Source of the DNA: an uncultured Eubacteriales bacterium | GTDB lineage: Bacteria; Bacillota; Clostridia; Oscillospirales; Acutalibacteraceae | Length of the DNA: 64,000 nt | Assembly: GCA_948527295.1 (NCBI GenBank) | Contig: CAOSWK010000005.1 | Location: 13,899-77,898 of the forward strand | Direction of reading: 5' to 3' | Part shown: positions 54,348 to 62,633 of the stretch, piece by piece | Numbering within the stretch: position 1 is the first letter of the stretch | How the letters are laid out: the number at the start of each line of letters is the position of its first letter | Notes under the pieces: model-generated | The model's input: the letters and a program-made list of their open reading frames with translations, nothing else | Database searches by the model: none | What the model was told of the DNA's origin: nothing | Made by a program: the position numbers and the translations under genes

Positions 54348-57142
54348 ATGGACAACAAAAAAAGAGAAATCGCAAAATTTTATGAGCAAATATTTTCGGA
54401 CACTAATCGGACACTAAATTGAAAGAAAAAATTGTAGAAAAAGCTAAAGCAATCGTAACTGAGGAAGATTTGAAAAATTTAATTCAACAGGAGATAGTAC
54501 CACTTATGAAAAAATACAACGTAAACTTTTCGGAAAAAGAGTTGCTCGAATACGAGGAAGAAACTTTGAAAAAATTATCTAAAGAAGATTTAGACGATGT
54601 TAGTGGCGGCGTGTCGATTAAATCGGCTTTGTTAACTGGTGGAATTTTGTCAATGGCGCTGCTTGGCGGTGTAAGTTTAGCGCCTTCCATTGCAAGTGCT
54701 GAGTCTGGGAAGGGCGCACTAATTCAGACTGATGGAAAAGGTCAACAGCAAGGTGACGGCAACGAAGAGGAGGAGGAAGAGGAAGCTAGTGTTTCTGAGG
54801 ACGATAGTGGTGATAAATTAGAGGGAGGATTTTTTTATGCTTGCGACAACAATGGATTTAGATATGAATGCTGCAACTTTGAGACTTTTTTTAACCATTT
54901 TAAAGCAGGTAAACATGGTCTTGGTGAAGTAAAAGAAGATACTCTGAGAGAAATTGACTGGACCGCATTTGAGGATAAAATTTTTATTTCCCTTGATGGT
55001 ATTAAAAATCCAGAAAAGTGGTCTAAAAGATGGAAAGTGCCAGCAACACTTAATGTAAATGGGGCAACTGAAAAAGTAGGCGGTATTACTTGTGAAAATT
55101 CTGAAAGAATTAATATTAGAAAATTGTCTTTAGATGAAGACATTGATAACTTTATTTTTGATAACTACTGTTTTAATCTTTCGTGGGGCTGGATGACTAT
55201 AGACGCTGACGATGAAGAAAAAGTTTCTAAACTTGAAGAAGCAGATTTTAGTAATGTAACTGGCCAACTGGTTTTAGGGCAATACGCTTTTAGCGAAAGT
55301 AAAATTAAGTCAGCTAAATATTCCCAAAATCTTGGGAATCTGGTTGTTCTTGGAGGCTCCTTTTGTAATAGTGAACTTGAAAATTTATATTTTACAGCTG
55401 AAAAACTTTATTTTGAAGATGGCGCATTTAGCAATATTGAAAAAGCAAAAAAAGTTGAATTTAGCAACAACTGTAAAGATGTTAAAATCAAAGGTAAGGC
55501 TTTGTTCGGCGCTTTCTGCGGTTTTAATGAAGTCAACGTGCCAGTATGCAATTTTACTTCGGGTCCAGAGGAAAATGATGGTGAATCACCAGTTTGCGAG
55601 GCAACAATAAATTATCCTCAAGACTTTAATGGAGACTTTAATATTAAGCAAGGCAATCGTGGTTTGTTTAGAATAGCTGGAACAATTAATTGTCCACAGA
55701 ATGTAAACAACTTTGTTGTTGAAGATGAAGCGCTTTCAAAGGGATTAGGAATTGGCAATAATCTTACTAATTTTGTTACTCCAGAAAAGATACACGGAAG
55801 TACTAAGATTGGCAGGGAATCTTTTAGCCAATGCAAAATTGATTCATTTAATATAGATGATTGTGATGGAGACATAAATGTTGATAATAACGCCTTTGAG
55901 TATACTAAGCTTAAATCTGTAAATTTCAATAGTAATAGTGGCAATATAAATATTGGCCCTAAAACTTTTTCCCACAATAAACAGCTTGAAGAAATTAATT
56001 TTAGTGCCTCACATGACATAAATATTGATAAGGAAGCTTTTTACGATTGCGAAAATATTAAAAAAATCAATATTTATTGCAAAGGAAATGCAAATATTGA
56101 TATATCTGTTTTTTATAATTTATCTCCTGATTTAGAGATAAACATTAGGGCAAAAAATTTGTCTTTTAAAATTGCAGAAAAAATATATGAAGTTGATGCA
56201 GAAAATTATTTATGGGAGAAAGACGATGATGGGGAAGGATCTACAGGTAGAAGGTTTTGTGAAAAAGTTGTTTTTAATGGTTTTGACTTTACTGTACAAG
56301 ACCTTCTTAATAATAAATTCAAAATAGACAGTAACAATGAGCGCCAGAAAGCATTAAGAACAAGCTTAGAAATACAGTTTAATAATCTTGAGCCAAAAGT
56401 ATTGAAGGATAGTTCACCAGAATTAAGAACAGAATGGGTTCAAGCAAAGAATTCAAATCGTTTAGCCATCTTTGGAGATCAAGAATATATAATTAAGCCC
56501 GATAACTCTGGAAGGATTATACTTAATAAGTTAGTTTACTTGCCAAATGTAAAAGAATATAATTATCCTTCAAATGGTGTTCTTCAAGATGGTAGTATGG
56601 TAAAAGTTGAAGAAGGCAATTACTTAAATTTTATTAAAGACCATAATCAAATTGAGAGAATTAATATTGGGCCCGGTGTAAAAGAAATTTCTTTTGAAAG
56701 CGATATGCTAAAGAACAATAAAGATCTTACAAATATTGATCTTTCTAATTCAATAGATTTAGAACAGGTAAATTGTGGACCCAATGCATTTAAAGGAACG
56801 GCTATTACTAGTTTTTGGTTCCCAAAACAAGATGTGCGTTTTAATGCTGGACCCAGTGCTTTTGCAGGTACACCTATTGCTACATTCGCTGCGCCCTCGA
56901 AAGGATTTTTTTTCAGTAGTAGTGAATCATTACAAGACCAAGCAACGCGTGCATTAAATTGTCTAAAGTCTTGCAATAACTATAGACATTTGTTTAACTC
57001 CATTCTAGACAAGAATAGCATAAAAAATTTAGCGACAGTTTTAAATAATGTAGAATCTAATCTATCCGTGGTTAAATTAACCCCGGGTGAGCGCGAGCAA
57101 TTAACAAATGCAGCTGAATTAATAAAGGAATATGTAGAATAA
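54348..57142 (+). pseudogene. Second leader-LRR surface protein, frame interrupted by an 11-bp duplication
   Basis: ATG 54348 with AAAAGGAG starts a leader like that of the neighbour (KKREIAKFYEQIFSD) but stops at TGA 54420 after 24 codons. TTG 54419 overlaps that stop and continues the leader (LKEKIVEKAKAIVTEEDL, LSKEDLDDVSGG), then a Lys, a hydrophobic segment and A-S-A, as in a signal peptide. Removing one copy of an 11-bp repeat restores a single 927-residue frame. The rest is acidic with Glu runs, then irregular LRR-like beta repeats (KIKSAKYSQNLGN, LENLYFTAEKLYFEDGAF) and a helical C-terminus. Downstream frame of 907 residues is otherwise intact, so it may be switched off rather than dead. 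Confidence 0.8.
54396..54417 (+). repeat. 11-bp perfect tandem duplication in the leader
   Basis: TCGGACACTAA occurs at 54396-54406 and again at 54407-54417. One copy gives SDTKLKEKIVEK, matching the paralogue's FDVKLKDRIVEK exactly in length; two copies shift the frame. Confidence 0.95.
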
Positions 57143-57230
57143 TTATTAGTAATATTTCAGAATTTTTGGTAAAGCATGAGTACGTCTAGCGAAATTATGA
57201 CAAAATTAAGTTTATATTCGATGGGTTTTA

Positions 57231-57269
57231 TAGCCCTTTTGCCAAATGTAAAATTTGGTGAAAGGGCTA
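57231..57269. other. 17-bp hairpin downstream of the second leader-LRR gene
   Basis: TAGCCCTTTTGCCAAAT (57231-57247) pairs with ATTTGGTGAAAGGGCTA (57253-57269), with two G-T pairs and a 5-base loop. There is no T run on either side, so it is not a typical terminator. A frame over it (57,176-57,490) lacks an SD and is not supported as a gene. Confidence 0.6.
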
Positions 57270-57597
57270 ACTTTATGCTTAAATTTTGCGATTGTGTCAG
57301 AGCTCTTAAAATAGCATCTCTCCCGGGGTTATTGGTGAGTAAAATATTCAAGAAGCGTGCACCGACAGCCTTTTACTCTCTTTACACCAACGCTCCCTCG
57401 CGTGAATTTTTTGGATTTAGAAACAGCAAAATCAAAGAAAGGTTGGCAAAAATGAAGATTGAAAAAATCAGCACAGCTGAAATCCTATGAAAACAACGTG
57501 AACTATCACCCGTCCGAGCAAATTGAGCTAATAAAAAAATTAATATTTAGAGCAAATGAAAACCTCAGATTAACTAGCCAAAAAAAAGAAAATTAAA

Positions 57598-57815
57598 TGA
57601 AAGCTTTTGGGCAAACAAAAAAAGAGGAGATTGCTTGTTAATCAATCTGCCCCTTCAAGGCCAAAATTTTTAAAAGTAGTTATAATAAAATCCCTAGCCC
57701 CTTATAACTACTCAGACTGCCTAATAACTATGCTTTTGATACAATAACGAAATAGCATAGTGAAAGGAACAACATAATAATTTTAGGTGCCACGTAGACA
57801 TTCTTAATTTATAAA
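57598..57815 (+). repeat. Diverged repeat copy C (partial)
   Basis: Shares AGCTTTTGGGCAAACAAAAA with copies A and B, then CTATGCTTTTGATACAATAA and TTTTAGGTGCCACGT with copy A's ACTTTTGATACAAT and TTTCGGGTGCCACAAG. The capsid scrap is absent. Confidence 0.6.
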
Positions 57816-57819
57816 AAGC

Positions 57820-57851
57820 AATCCCCGAGTGTTTTTTCGGGGATTTTTTAA
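57820..57851 (+). terminator. Terminator-type hairpin
   Basis: AATCCCCGA (57820-57828) pairs with TCGGGGATT (57837-57845), followed by TTTTTAATTT. It lies between repeat copy C and the cupin remnant. Confidence 0.75.
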
Positions 57852-57863
57852 TTTCTGATCAAT

Positions 57864-58070
57864 TTAAATTGTTGCAATCATCGTCACTAACTGACGTGTG
57901 CCATTCTGTTGATGTGTTGTTTCCGGAATCGAAAAAGCAATGTGCGAAAACCAGGAGCCTTTAGCGACTCCGTGCCAATGTTTAGCATTAGCCGGAATTT
58001 CTACCACCATACAGGGAGATAGTTTAACCACGCTAAATTTTTGATGTCAGCCTTTTCCATCCACACAAAT
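57864..58070 (-). pseudogene. C-terminal remnant of a cupin-domain protein
   Basis: The minus-strand frame reads ICVDGKG-stop-HQKFSVVKLSP, then VVEIPANAKHWHGVAKGSWF and SHIAFSIPE to a stop at 57864. KHWHG...SWFSHIA is a typical cupin motif. The in-frame TGA falls where cupins of this type have Trp (GxGWxQ). Only the last 65 or so residues remain. From 58,071 to 58,455 I see only a weak AAAAAGAC/GTCTTTTT hairpin near 58,085 and A/T-rich DNA. Confidence 0.6.
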
Positions 58071-58455
58071 GAGCACTTAACCTATAAAAAAGACCCAAGC
58101 TCTGTGTCTTTTTTGTTTAGCACACAAATTGATAAAAAAATCATAGTTTGTACATTAAAATCAAAAGTGTTTTAAAGTTTACATGATTTGATCAATTAAG
58201 TCGACGATTAACCGATTTATCCCAATGCAAAGGCGGTATTTGATGAGGCATAATTTATTAAATGATTAAGTATTAGGAAAAATATGGTTTGTTTTTGATT
58301 ACGCTGCGGGAGTGTATGGCCGAGCGCTACTCGATTTTGTACAGATAATTTTAGCATTTTGTGGGATTTTGTCGTGGAAGGTTACTAAAAGTTGAATATT
58401 AAAATAATAAGAGTTATCATGAAGAATGTAACAAATTATTGGGAGAGAAATATTC

Positions 58456-59388
58456 ATGGAAAAGAAAACAGAGTTAGTGATTTTTAAAGCACAAGATGGC
58501 AACATAAAATTGAATGTCAATATCGAAAACGAAACGGTATGGCTTTCATTGGATCAAATGTCAGAGCTGTTTGAGAGAGATAAATCAACAATTTCACGGC
58601 ATATAAAGAATATATTTAAAGATGGAGAATTGTCTCAAAATTCAGTTGTTGCAAATTTTGCAACAACTGCTTCAGATGGAAAAGTATACGATGTTACTTT
58701 TTATGATTTAGATGTTATAATTTCGGTCGGATATAGAGTAAAATCCAAGCGTGGCGTAGAGTTTCGCAAGTGGGCAAATGAAGTTTTAAAAAACTACATA
58801 CTAAAAGGCTACGCTGTCAATAATAATCGTATAAATCAGCTTGGAGAGATTGTACGTATTATGAAAAGAGCCAACAATCAGCTTGAAAGTGGACAAATTC
58901 TGGATGTGATTGAAAAATACACAACGGCACTTAATTTGTTGGATGATTACGACCATCAGAAAATAAAAAAACCTGAGGGAACTAAATCAACTTATGTTTT
59001 GAAGTATGATGAGTGCAGAGATGTAATCCTTAAAATGCGTTTTGCAGAGGAAAGTGAGTTGTTTGGAAACGAAAAGGATAATTCTTTTGAGTCAAGTATT
59101 AATGCGATTTATCAGACATTTGGCGGCCAAGAAGTTTATCCTTCAATTGAGGAAAAAGCTGCAAATCTTTTATATTTCATAGCTAAAAATCATTCTTTTT
59201 CTGACGGAAACAAACGAATTGCCGCAGCCATGTTTCTTTATTTTCTTGACAAAAATGAAGCCCTCTTTGAAAACGGTAAGAAAATAATAGACGATTACAC
59301 TTTGGTTGCCATCACAATAATGATCGCGGAATCGAAACCGCAAGAAAAAGAAACACTAATAAAATTAATAATGAATTTTTTGAGCTGA
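58456..59388 (+). CDS. RhuM-family protein fused to a Fic/Doc domain
   Basis: 310 residues. The N-terminal part (about 1-175) is the virulence RhuM family: VWLSLDQMSELFERDKSTISRHIKNIFKDGEL, an HTH, then VTFYDLDVIISVGYRVKSKRG and FRKWANEVLKNYILKGYAVN. The C-terminal part is Fic/Doc-like with HSFSDGNKR at about 246-254, matching HxFx(D/E)GNxR, so it may transfer AMP or phosphate to a target. Such fusions are common in mobile elements and function is unproven. GGGAGAG is the SD. Confidence 0.85.
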   Translation: MEKKTELVIFKAQDGNIKLNVNIENETVWLSLDQMSELFERDKSTISRHIKNIFKDGELSQNSVVANFATTASDGKVYDVTFYDLDVIISVGYRVKSKRGVEFRKWANEVLKNYILKGYAVNNNRINQLGEIVRIMKRANNQLESGQILDVIEKYTTALNLLDDYDHQKIKKPEGTKSTYVLKYDECRDVILKMRFAEESELFGNEKDNSFESSINAIYQTFGGQEVYPSIEEKAANLLYFIAKNHSFSDGNKRIAAAMFLYFLDKNEALFENGKKIIDDYTLVAITIMIAESKPQEKETLIKLIMNFLS

Positions 59389-59599
59389 ATGTAAAAAATA
59401 TTGTTGTGGGTGCTTCTTGAAATAGAGGTGTCTTTTTTGTTATGCAAAATGGTAAGTGAGGTGATCAGAATTTTGCAAATAGTAAAATTACATTAATATA
59501 ATAGGATGCAAATAAGTACAATGAAACCAGCTTTTAAGCCATTTATAGATAACTGTTAATAAATAGAAGTAAATAAAAAACAAAGATTTTTCAAGTGGG

Positions 59600-59623
59600 T
59601 ATGGGGCAAAATATGGGGCAAAA
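59600..59623. repeat. 12-bp tandem direct repeat beside the integrase gene
   Basis: TATGGGGCAAAA at 59600-59611 and again at 59612-59623, just downstream of the integrase 3' end. Short direct repeats near integrase genes can be arm-type binding sites. The rest of 59,389-59,681 is A/T-rich without a gene. Confidence 0.6.
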
Positions 59624-59681
59624 ATGGTCAATTAATTTTTACAAATAAATGTAGAACGTGTCGCCAAAAGAGCCATTGTAA

Positions 59682-60899
59682 CTATATTGATAAAAACTTA
59701 TCTGTTATAGTCTGCATCGCTTCATCTTGCAACTCTGAAAGGACGTGGCTGTATGTATCAAGGGTAATGCTAATGTTCGCGTGCCCCAAAATTTGGCTTA
59801 CAACCTTCACCGGCACTCCTGCTTCAAGGGCTCTGGTTGCGAAGGTATGCCTTATTGTGTGAAATTTAGTGCTTTTTATTCTTGCCTTTTTGAGCAACTT
59901 CTTGAAAAATCTTGGTAAAACATTAATATCTAAAGGCTTCCCGTTTTCATAGCAAAAAATTAAATTGTGTTCTGAATATAAGTCTCCAATGCTTTGTCTA
60001 TTTTTAATTTCATTATCTTTATAATTTTCTAGCATCTCAATGATTGCAGACGGCAGAGCTATTTTTCTCTCCACACTGCTTTTTGTATAATTACTTATTG
60101 TTAAAGAAGTCTTTGTTATACTATTTGAATCAAAGTTTCTTAGCCTATTCAATTGTTTGTTTACGGTTAATGTTCTATTTTTAAAGTCAACGTCATTCCA
60201 CGTTAACGCAAGTAATTCTCCGCGTCTTAGTCCTGTGTAAAGATCTAATATTATTGCTGTCCCAAATCGTGTTCCAACGCATAATTTTTCTATTTTCTTT
60301 TGCTCTGCAGGTGTAAGCGTGTTTACTTTCGCATCCTGCTCTTTCTTTGGAAGTGTGACTCGTTTATTAGATACAGGATTTTTAGGGATTAAGTCGTTTA
60401 AATATGCCGCTTGCAATAATGTTCTTAAAACTTTATGAATGCACTGTATAGAGCTTGATTTGAAACCTTTATTTTTATTGCCGTTTATTCTACCTCCAGT
60501 TAAAAGACTATTGTAAAACTCTTGCACATGCGCGCTTTTTAACTCCATTAACTTTATTTGTCCTAAATATGGTTTAATATAAATATTCGTTATATTGTGA
60601 TAATTTGCCTGTGTGGTAGGTTTAACTCTATTAACAACGTAAGTTTTATACCACTCATCAATCCATTGTGAAAGCGTATACTTATTAGGCTCAATATAAA
60701 TACCTTTTCTTGTATCGTTGTTGTATGCTTCTAATTTTTCCGCAGCTTCTTTTCGGCTTTTACCATAAAAATATTTCATCTTTTGAGTTCCGTTTTCATT
60801 TCTCCCTATTGTTATTCGTGCTTCTCAACGCCCGTCCTTTCTTTGCCTTATGTTTCCTTCGCCGTTTCCTCGGCTTTTTTGCCCTGCCTTTTGTGACAT
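59682..60899 (-). pseudogene. Tyrosine recombinase (integrase) with a stop in its N-terminal domain
   Basis: The full frame starts at ATG 60899 (SD GAGGG) and gives 405 codons. Its beginning, RGNGEGNIRQRKDGR-stop-EARITIGRNENG, is the AP2-like DNA-binding domain, with TGA at 60827-60825 where homologues have Trp. After that it is intact: SAM-like core-binding domain (TLSQWIDEWYKTYV), then catalytic residues in TGLRRGELLALTW, HTIRHTFATRA and LGHANISITLDTYSHV (Tyr nucleophile). A 365-residue product could start at ATG 60779 but would lack arm binding. It belongs to the integrative-element type of integrase. Confidence 0.85.
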
Positions 60900-60915
60900 T
60901 TTCAAATCCCTCACT

Positions 60916-61203
60916 TTAAATTGCTTCGATGAGCTTTAAGAGTTTGACACAATCCTTGTAACCTTGAAGGTAAAGCCATTCTTGTTCGATACTGTCAAGC
61001 AGCGATTTATCTTCCAAAAAGCTTTCTGCAAATTCTTTGTCCTTTGTGCTAAAATTTTGAAACAATTCGTAAAAACGGTGGCTCACATTTGCATGAATCG
61101 TACGTATGTCTTTATAGTTTTCATCGCATTCCTCCAGGTTTTTAAAGCTATCTTGCATCAACTCAGTGAAGAGCGTCCGAATACTTTCATTAAAACTATT
61201 CAT
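60916..61203 (-). CDS. Small integrative-element protein, unknown function
   Basis: 95 residues from ATG 61203 (GGAGG nine bases upstream; frame open to 61248). All-helical, acidic, with FNESIRTLFTELMQDSFKNL and EWLYLQGYKDCVKLLKLI near the ends. The pattern of an acidic helical protein ending in a Tyr/Gly-rich helix resembles the DUF6809-type proteins of mobile elements, but I am not sure. It overlaps the upstream gene by 8 bp and precedes the integrase by 16 bp. Confidence 0.6.
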   Translation of the reverse strand: MNSFNESIRTLFTELMQDSFKNLEECDENYKDIRTIHANVSHRFYELFQNFSTKDKEFAESFLEDKSLLDSIEQEWLYLQGYKDCVKLLKLIEAI

Positions 61204-61585
61204 TGTCTTGTTCCTCCATTTTCTGTTTACTTGACTTATAAAGCTCACAAGCTGGCGTTCCTACTCTGTCATATAATCCAAGAAATTTAAGAGGATTTTT
61301 TATTAACTCATCTAGTGCGACTTTTATTTGCATTCCACAAAGTAACATATATTCGGACTCCGCTGTTGAGGTCAGTATTTTAGCTGACATCAGGGAATTA
61401 TAATCCTTTCGCTGCTCATAATTTAATCCTTTTATGAACTCTTTTTCAAATTCATCGCAATATTCTGAGTTTTGTTTATGACGTTCGCTTAAATATCGAG
61501 GTTGATTCGGTATATCTAAAATATCCATTAAAATGTTGCATGCCACCTCTTCAATCTCGCTTTTCTCATTAAAGTTTTTATCCAT
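61196..61585 (-). CDS. Helical protein of the integrative element, unknown function
   Basis: 129 residues, no membrane segments. Segments: EFEKEFIKGLNYEQRKDYNSL and YMLLCGMQIKVALDELIKNP. Possibly related in style to the gene downstream, with which it is translationally coupled (8-bp overlap). No family assigned. An SD-like GGAAA lies before the ATG. Confidence 0.6.
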   Translation of the reverse strand: MDKNFNEKSEIEEVACNILMDILDIPNQPRYLSERHKQNSEYCDEFEKEFIKGLNYEQRKDYNSLMSAKILTSTAESEYMLLCGMQIKVALDELIKNPLKFLGLYDRVGTPACELYKSSKQKMEEQDNE

Positions 61586-61736
61586 ATTATAGATTTCCTT
61601 TCAAATTTTGACTCCACAAGCCATTGAAAGAAATTAAAACGCATGCTATAATATTTACGCTCCAATTATCTTTCGGTAATTGTGGGTTGAACGGGAAGTA
61701 GTGATATTCATTAGCGTGAGACACTGCTTTCCTTTT

Positions 61737-61913
61737 TTATTTTAGGGAATCGTGCACTTTGTCAATCCCTTTGCGAACAACGTCTGATCGAGTTGTCTTT
61801 AAAACGTCAGTACATTCATCAAGTTTTTCTATTGTTTTATTATCGGCTCTTATGAATATCCTGTTGTTTTTCGGCTGACCAGCAATAGGACGTCCCATTT
61901 TTTTTTGCGCCAT
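61737..61913 (-). CDS. Ribbon-helix-helix (CopG/Arc-like) DNA-binding protein
   Basis: 58 residues, too short for many gene finders, with a strong SD (GAGGTGAG). MGRPIAGQPKNNRIFIRADN, then TIEKLDECTDVLKTTRSDVVRKGIDKV: a basic strand followed by two helices, as in RHH repressors. The MGRP start is common in RHH proteins of clostridial integrative elements. It may regulate the element or assist mobilisation. The gap 61,586-61,736 before the next gene has no gene. Confidence 0.75.
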   Translation of the reverse strand: MAQKKMGRPIAGQPKNNRIFIRADNKTIEKLDECTDVLKTTRSDVVRKGIDKVHDSLK

Positions 61914-61989
61914 AAACTCACCTCACTTTTGTGCGCACTTATATAATAATTTATGTGCAGACAAAAGTCAACCCTAAAAATAAAAAATT

Positions 61990-62241
61990 TTTGCTTCTCT
62001 ATGCCACCTTTTTTTATCGCAAAAAGGTGGCGCCAAAAAGGCTCTTCTAAGGCAAAAGATTTCGCCATCTGCGGATGTCGACCAAGGCTTTGCCTTTGGA
62101 ATCCACGATTTTTTGAAAAAAATCGAGTAAAACTTTTACTCTTTAGCGCCAAAGATTCTTCCCTTCATAAGGCCGGTCCAGCGTGGCGCTGGTCGGTTAG
62201 GGGTCTCAAAGGGGAATCGAAATCCCCTTTGAACGTTTTTT
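61990..62241. other. Cluster of hairpins between the RHH gene and the toxin-antitoxin pair
   Basis: Consecutive inverted repeats: GCCACCTTTTT/AAAAAGGTGGC (62003-62013 with 62021-62031), CGATTTTTT/AAAAAATCG (62106-62125), CCAGCG/CGCTGG (62178-62183 with 62187-62192), and TCAAAGGGGA/TCCCCTTTGA (62206-62215 with 62223-62232) followed by ACGTTTTTT. No frame here looks coding. The last is terminator-like. The group could include a transfer origin or a replication-related site; this is speculation. Confidence 0.55.
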
Positions 62242-62294
62242 GGTTCGTTTTTGTCGTTACACAAAAATGAACAAATAAATTTTAAATAATTCTC

Positions 62295-62323
62295 TTGACA
62301 TTGCATACAATATATTGTACAAT
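62295..62323 (+). promoter_or_regulatory. Promoter and YefM-type operator of the toxin-antitoxin pair
   Basis: TTGACA (62295-62300), 17-bp spacer, TACAAT (62318-62323). Overlapping the -10 are perfect palindromes TACAATATATTGTA (62306-62319) and ATTGTACAAT (62314-62323). The TGTACA core is the known YefM operator core in E. coli, so autoregulation is likely. Confidence 0.8.
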
Positions 62324-62357
62324 AAATTGTACTTAATAAAGAGCAGGAGGAAACACT

Positions 62358-62633
62358 ATGTTGGCTGTTAATTACTCAAGTATGAGAGACAATTTCAAAG
62401 ATTACTGCGATAAGGTAACTGATGATTATGAAACGGTGATAGTTACCCGTAAAAATGACAAAAATGTCGTTATGATTTCACTTGAGGAGTATAATAACAT
62501 GAAAGAAAATCTATATATTATGAGTAACAAAAAAGACTATGATAGACTCGTGACTTCTAAAAAACAATTAGAAGCTGGAAAAGGCACTGTAGCTAAAAGT
62601 ATAGAAGAGCTGAGGCAGCTGGAAAATGAATAA
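62358..62633 (+). CDS. yefM: Antitoxin of the YefM/Phd family
   Basis: 91 residues, SD AGGAGG. N-terminal Phd/YefM dimerisation and DNA-binding domain: MLAVNYSSMRDNFKDYCDKV and TVIVTRKNDKNVVMISLEEYNN. The C-terminal helix (KSIEELRQLENE) would wrap the toxin. It overlaps the toxin gene by 8 bp, so translation is coupled, and represses its own promoter together with the toxin in known systems. Confidence 0.92.
   Translation: MLAVNYSSMRDNFKDYCDKVTDDYETVIVTRKNDKNVVMISLEEYNNMKENLYIMSNKKDYDRLVTSKKQLEAGKGTVAKSIEELRQLENE

Noticed and set aside
57176..57490. 104-residue frame after the second LRR gene
   Set aside because: No SD, spans the 17-bp hairpin, and the residue order is unlike any protein I know; kept only as the hairpin feature.
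58456..60899. Island genes use UGA as tryptophan
   Set aside because: RhuM-Fic, GT92, Mrr and YoeB all use TGG for Trp and stop normally, so the TGA codons at Trp positions are better explained as mutations.
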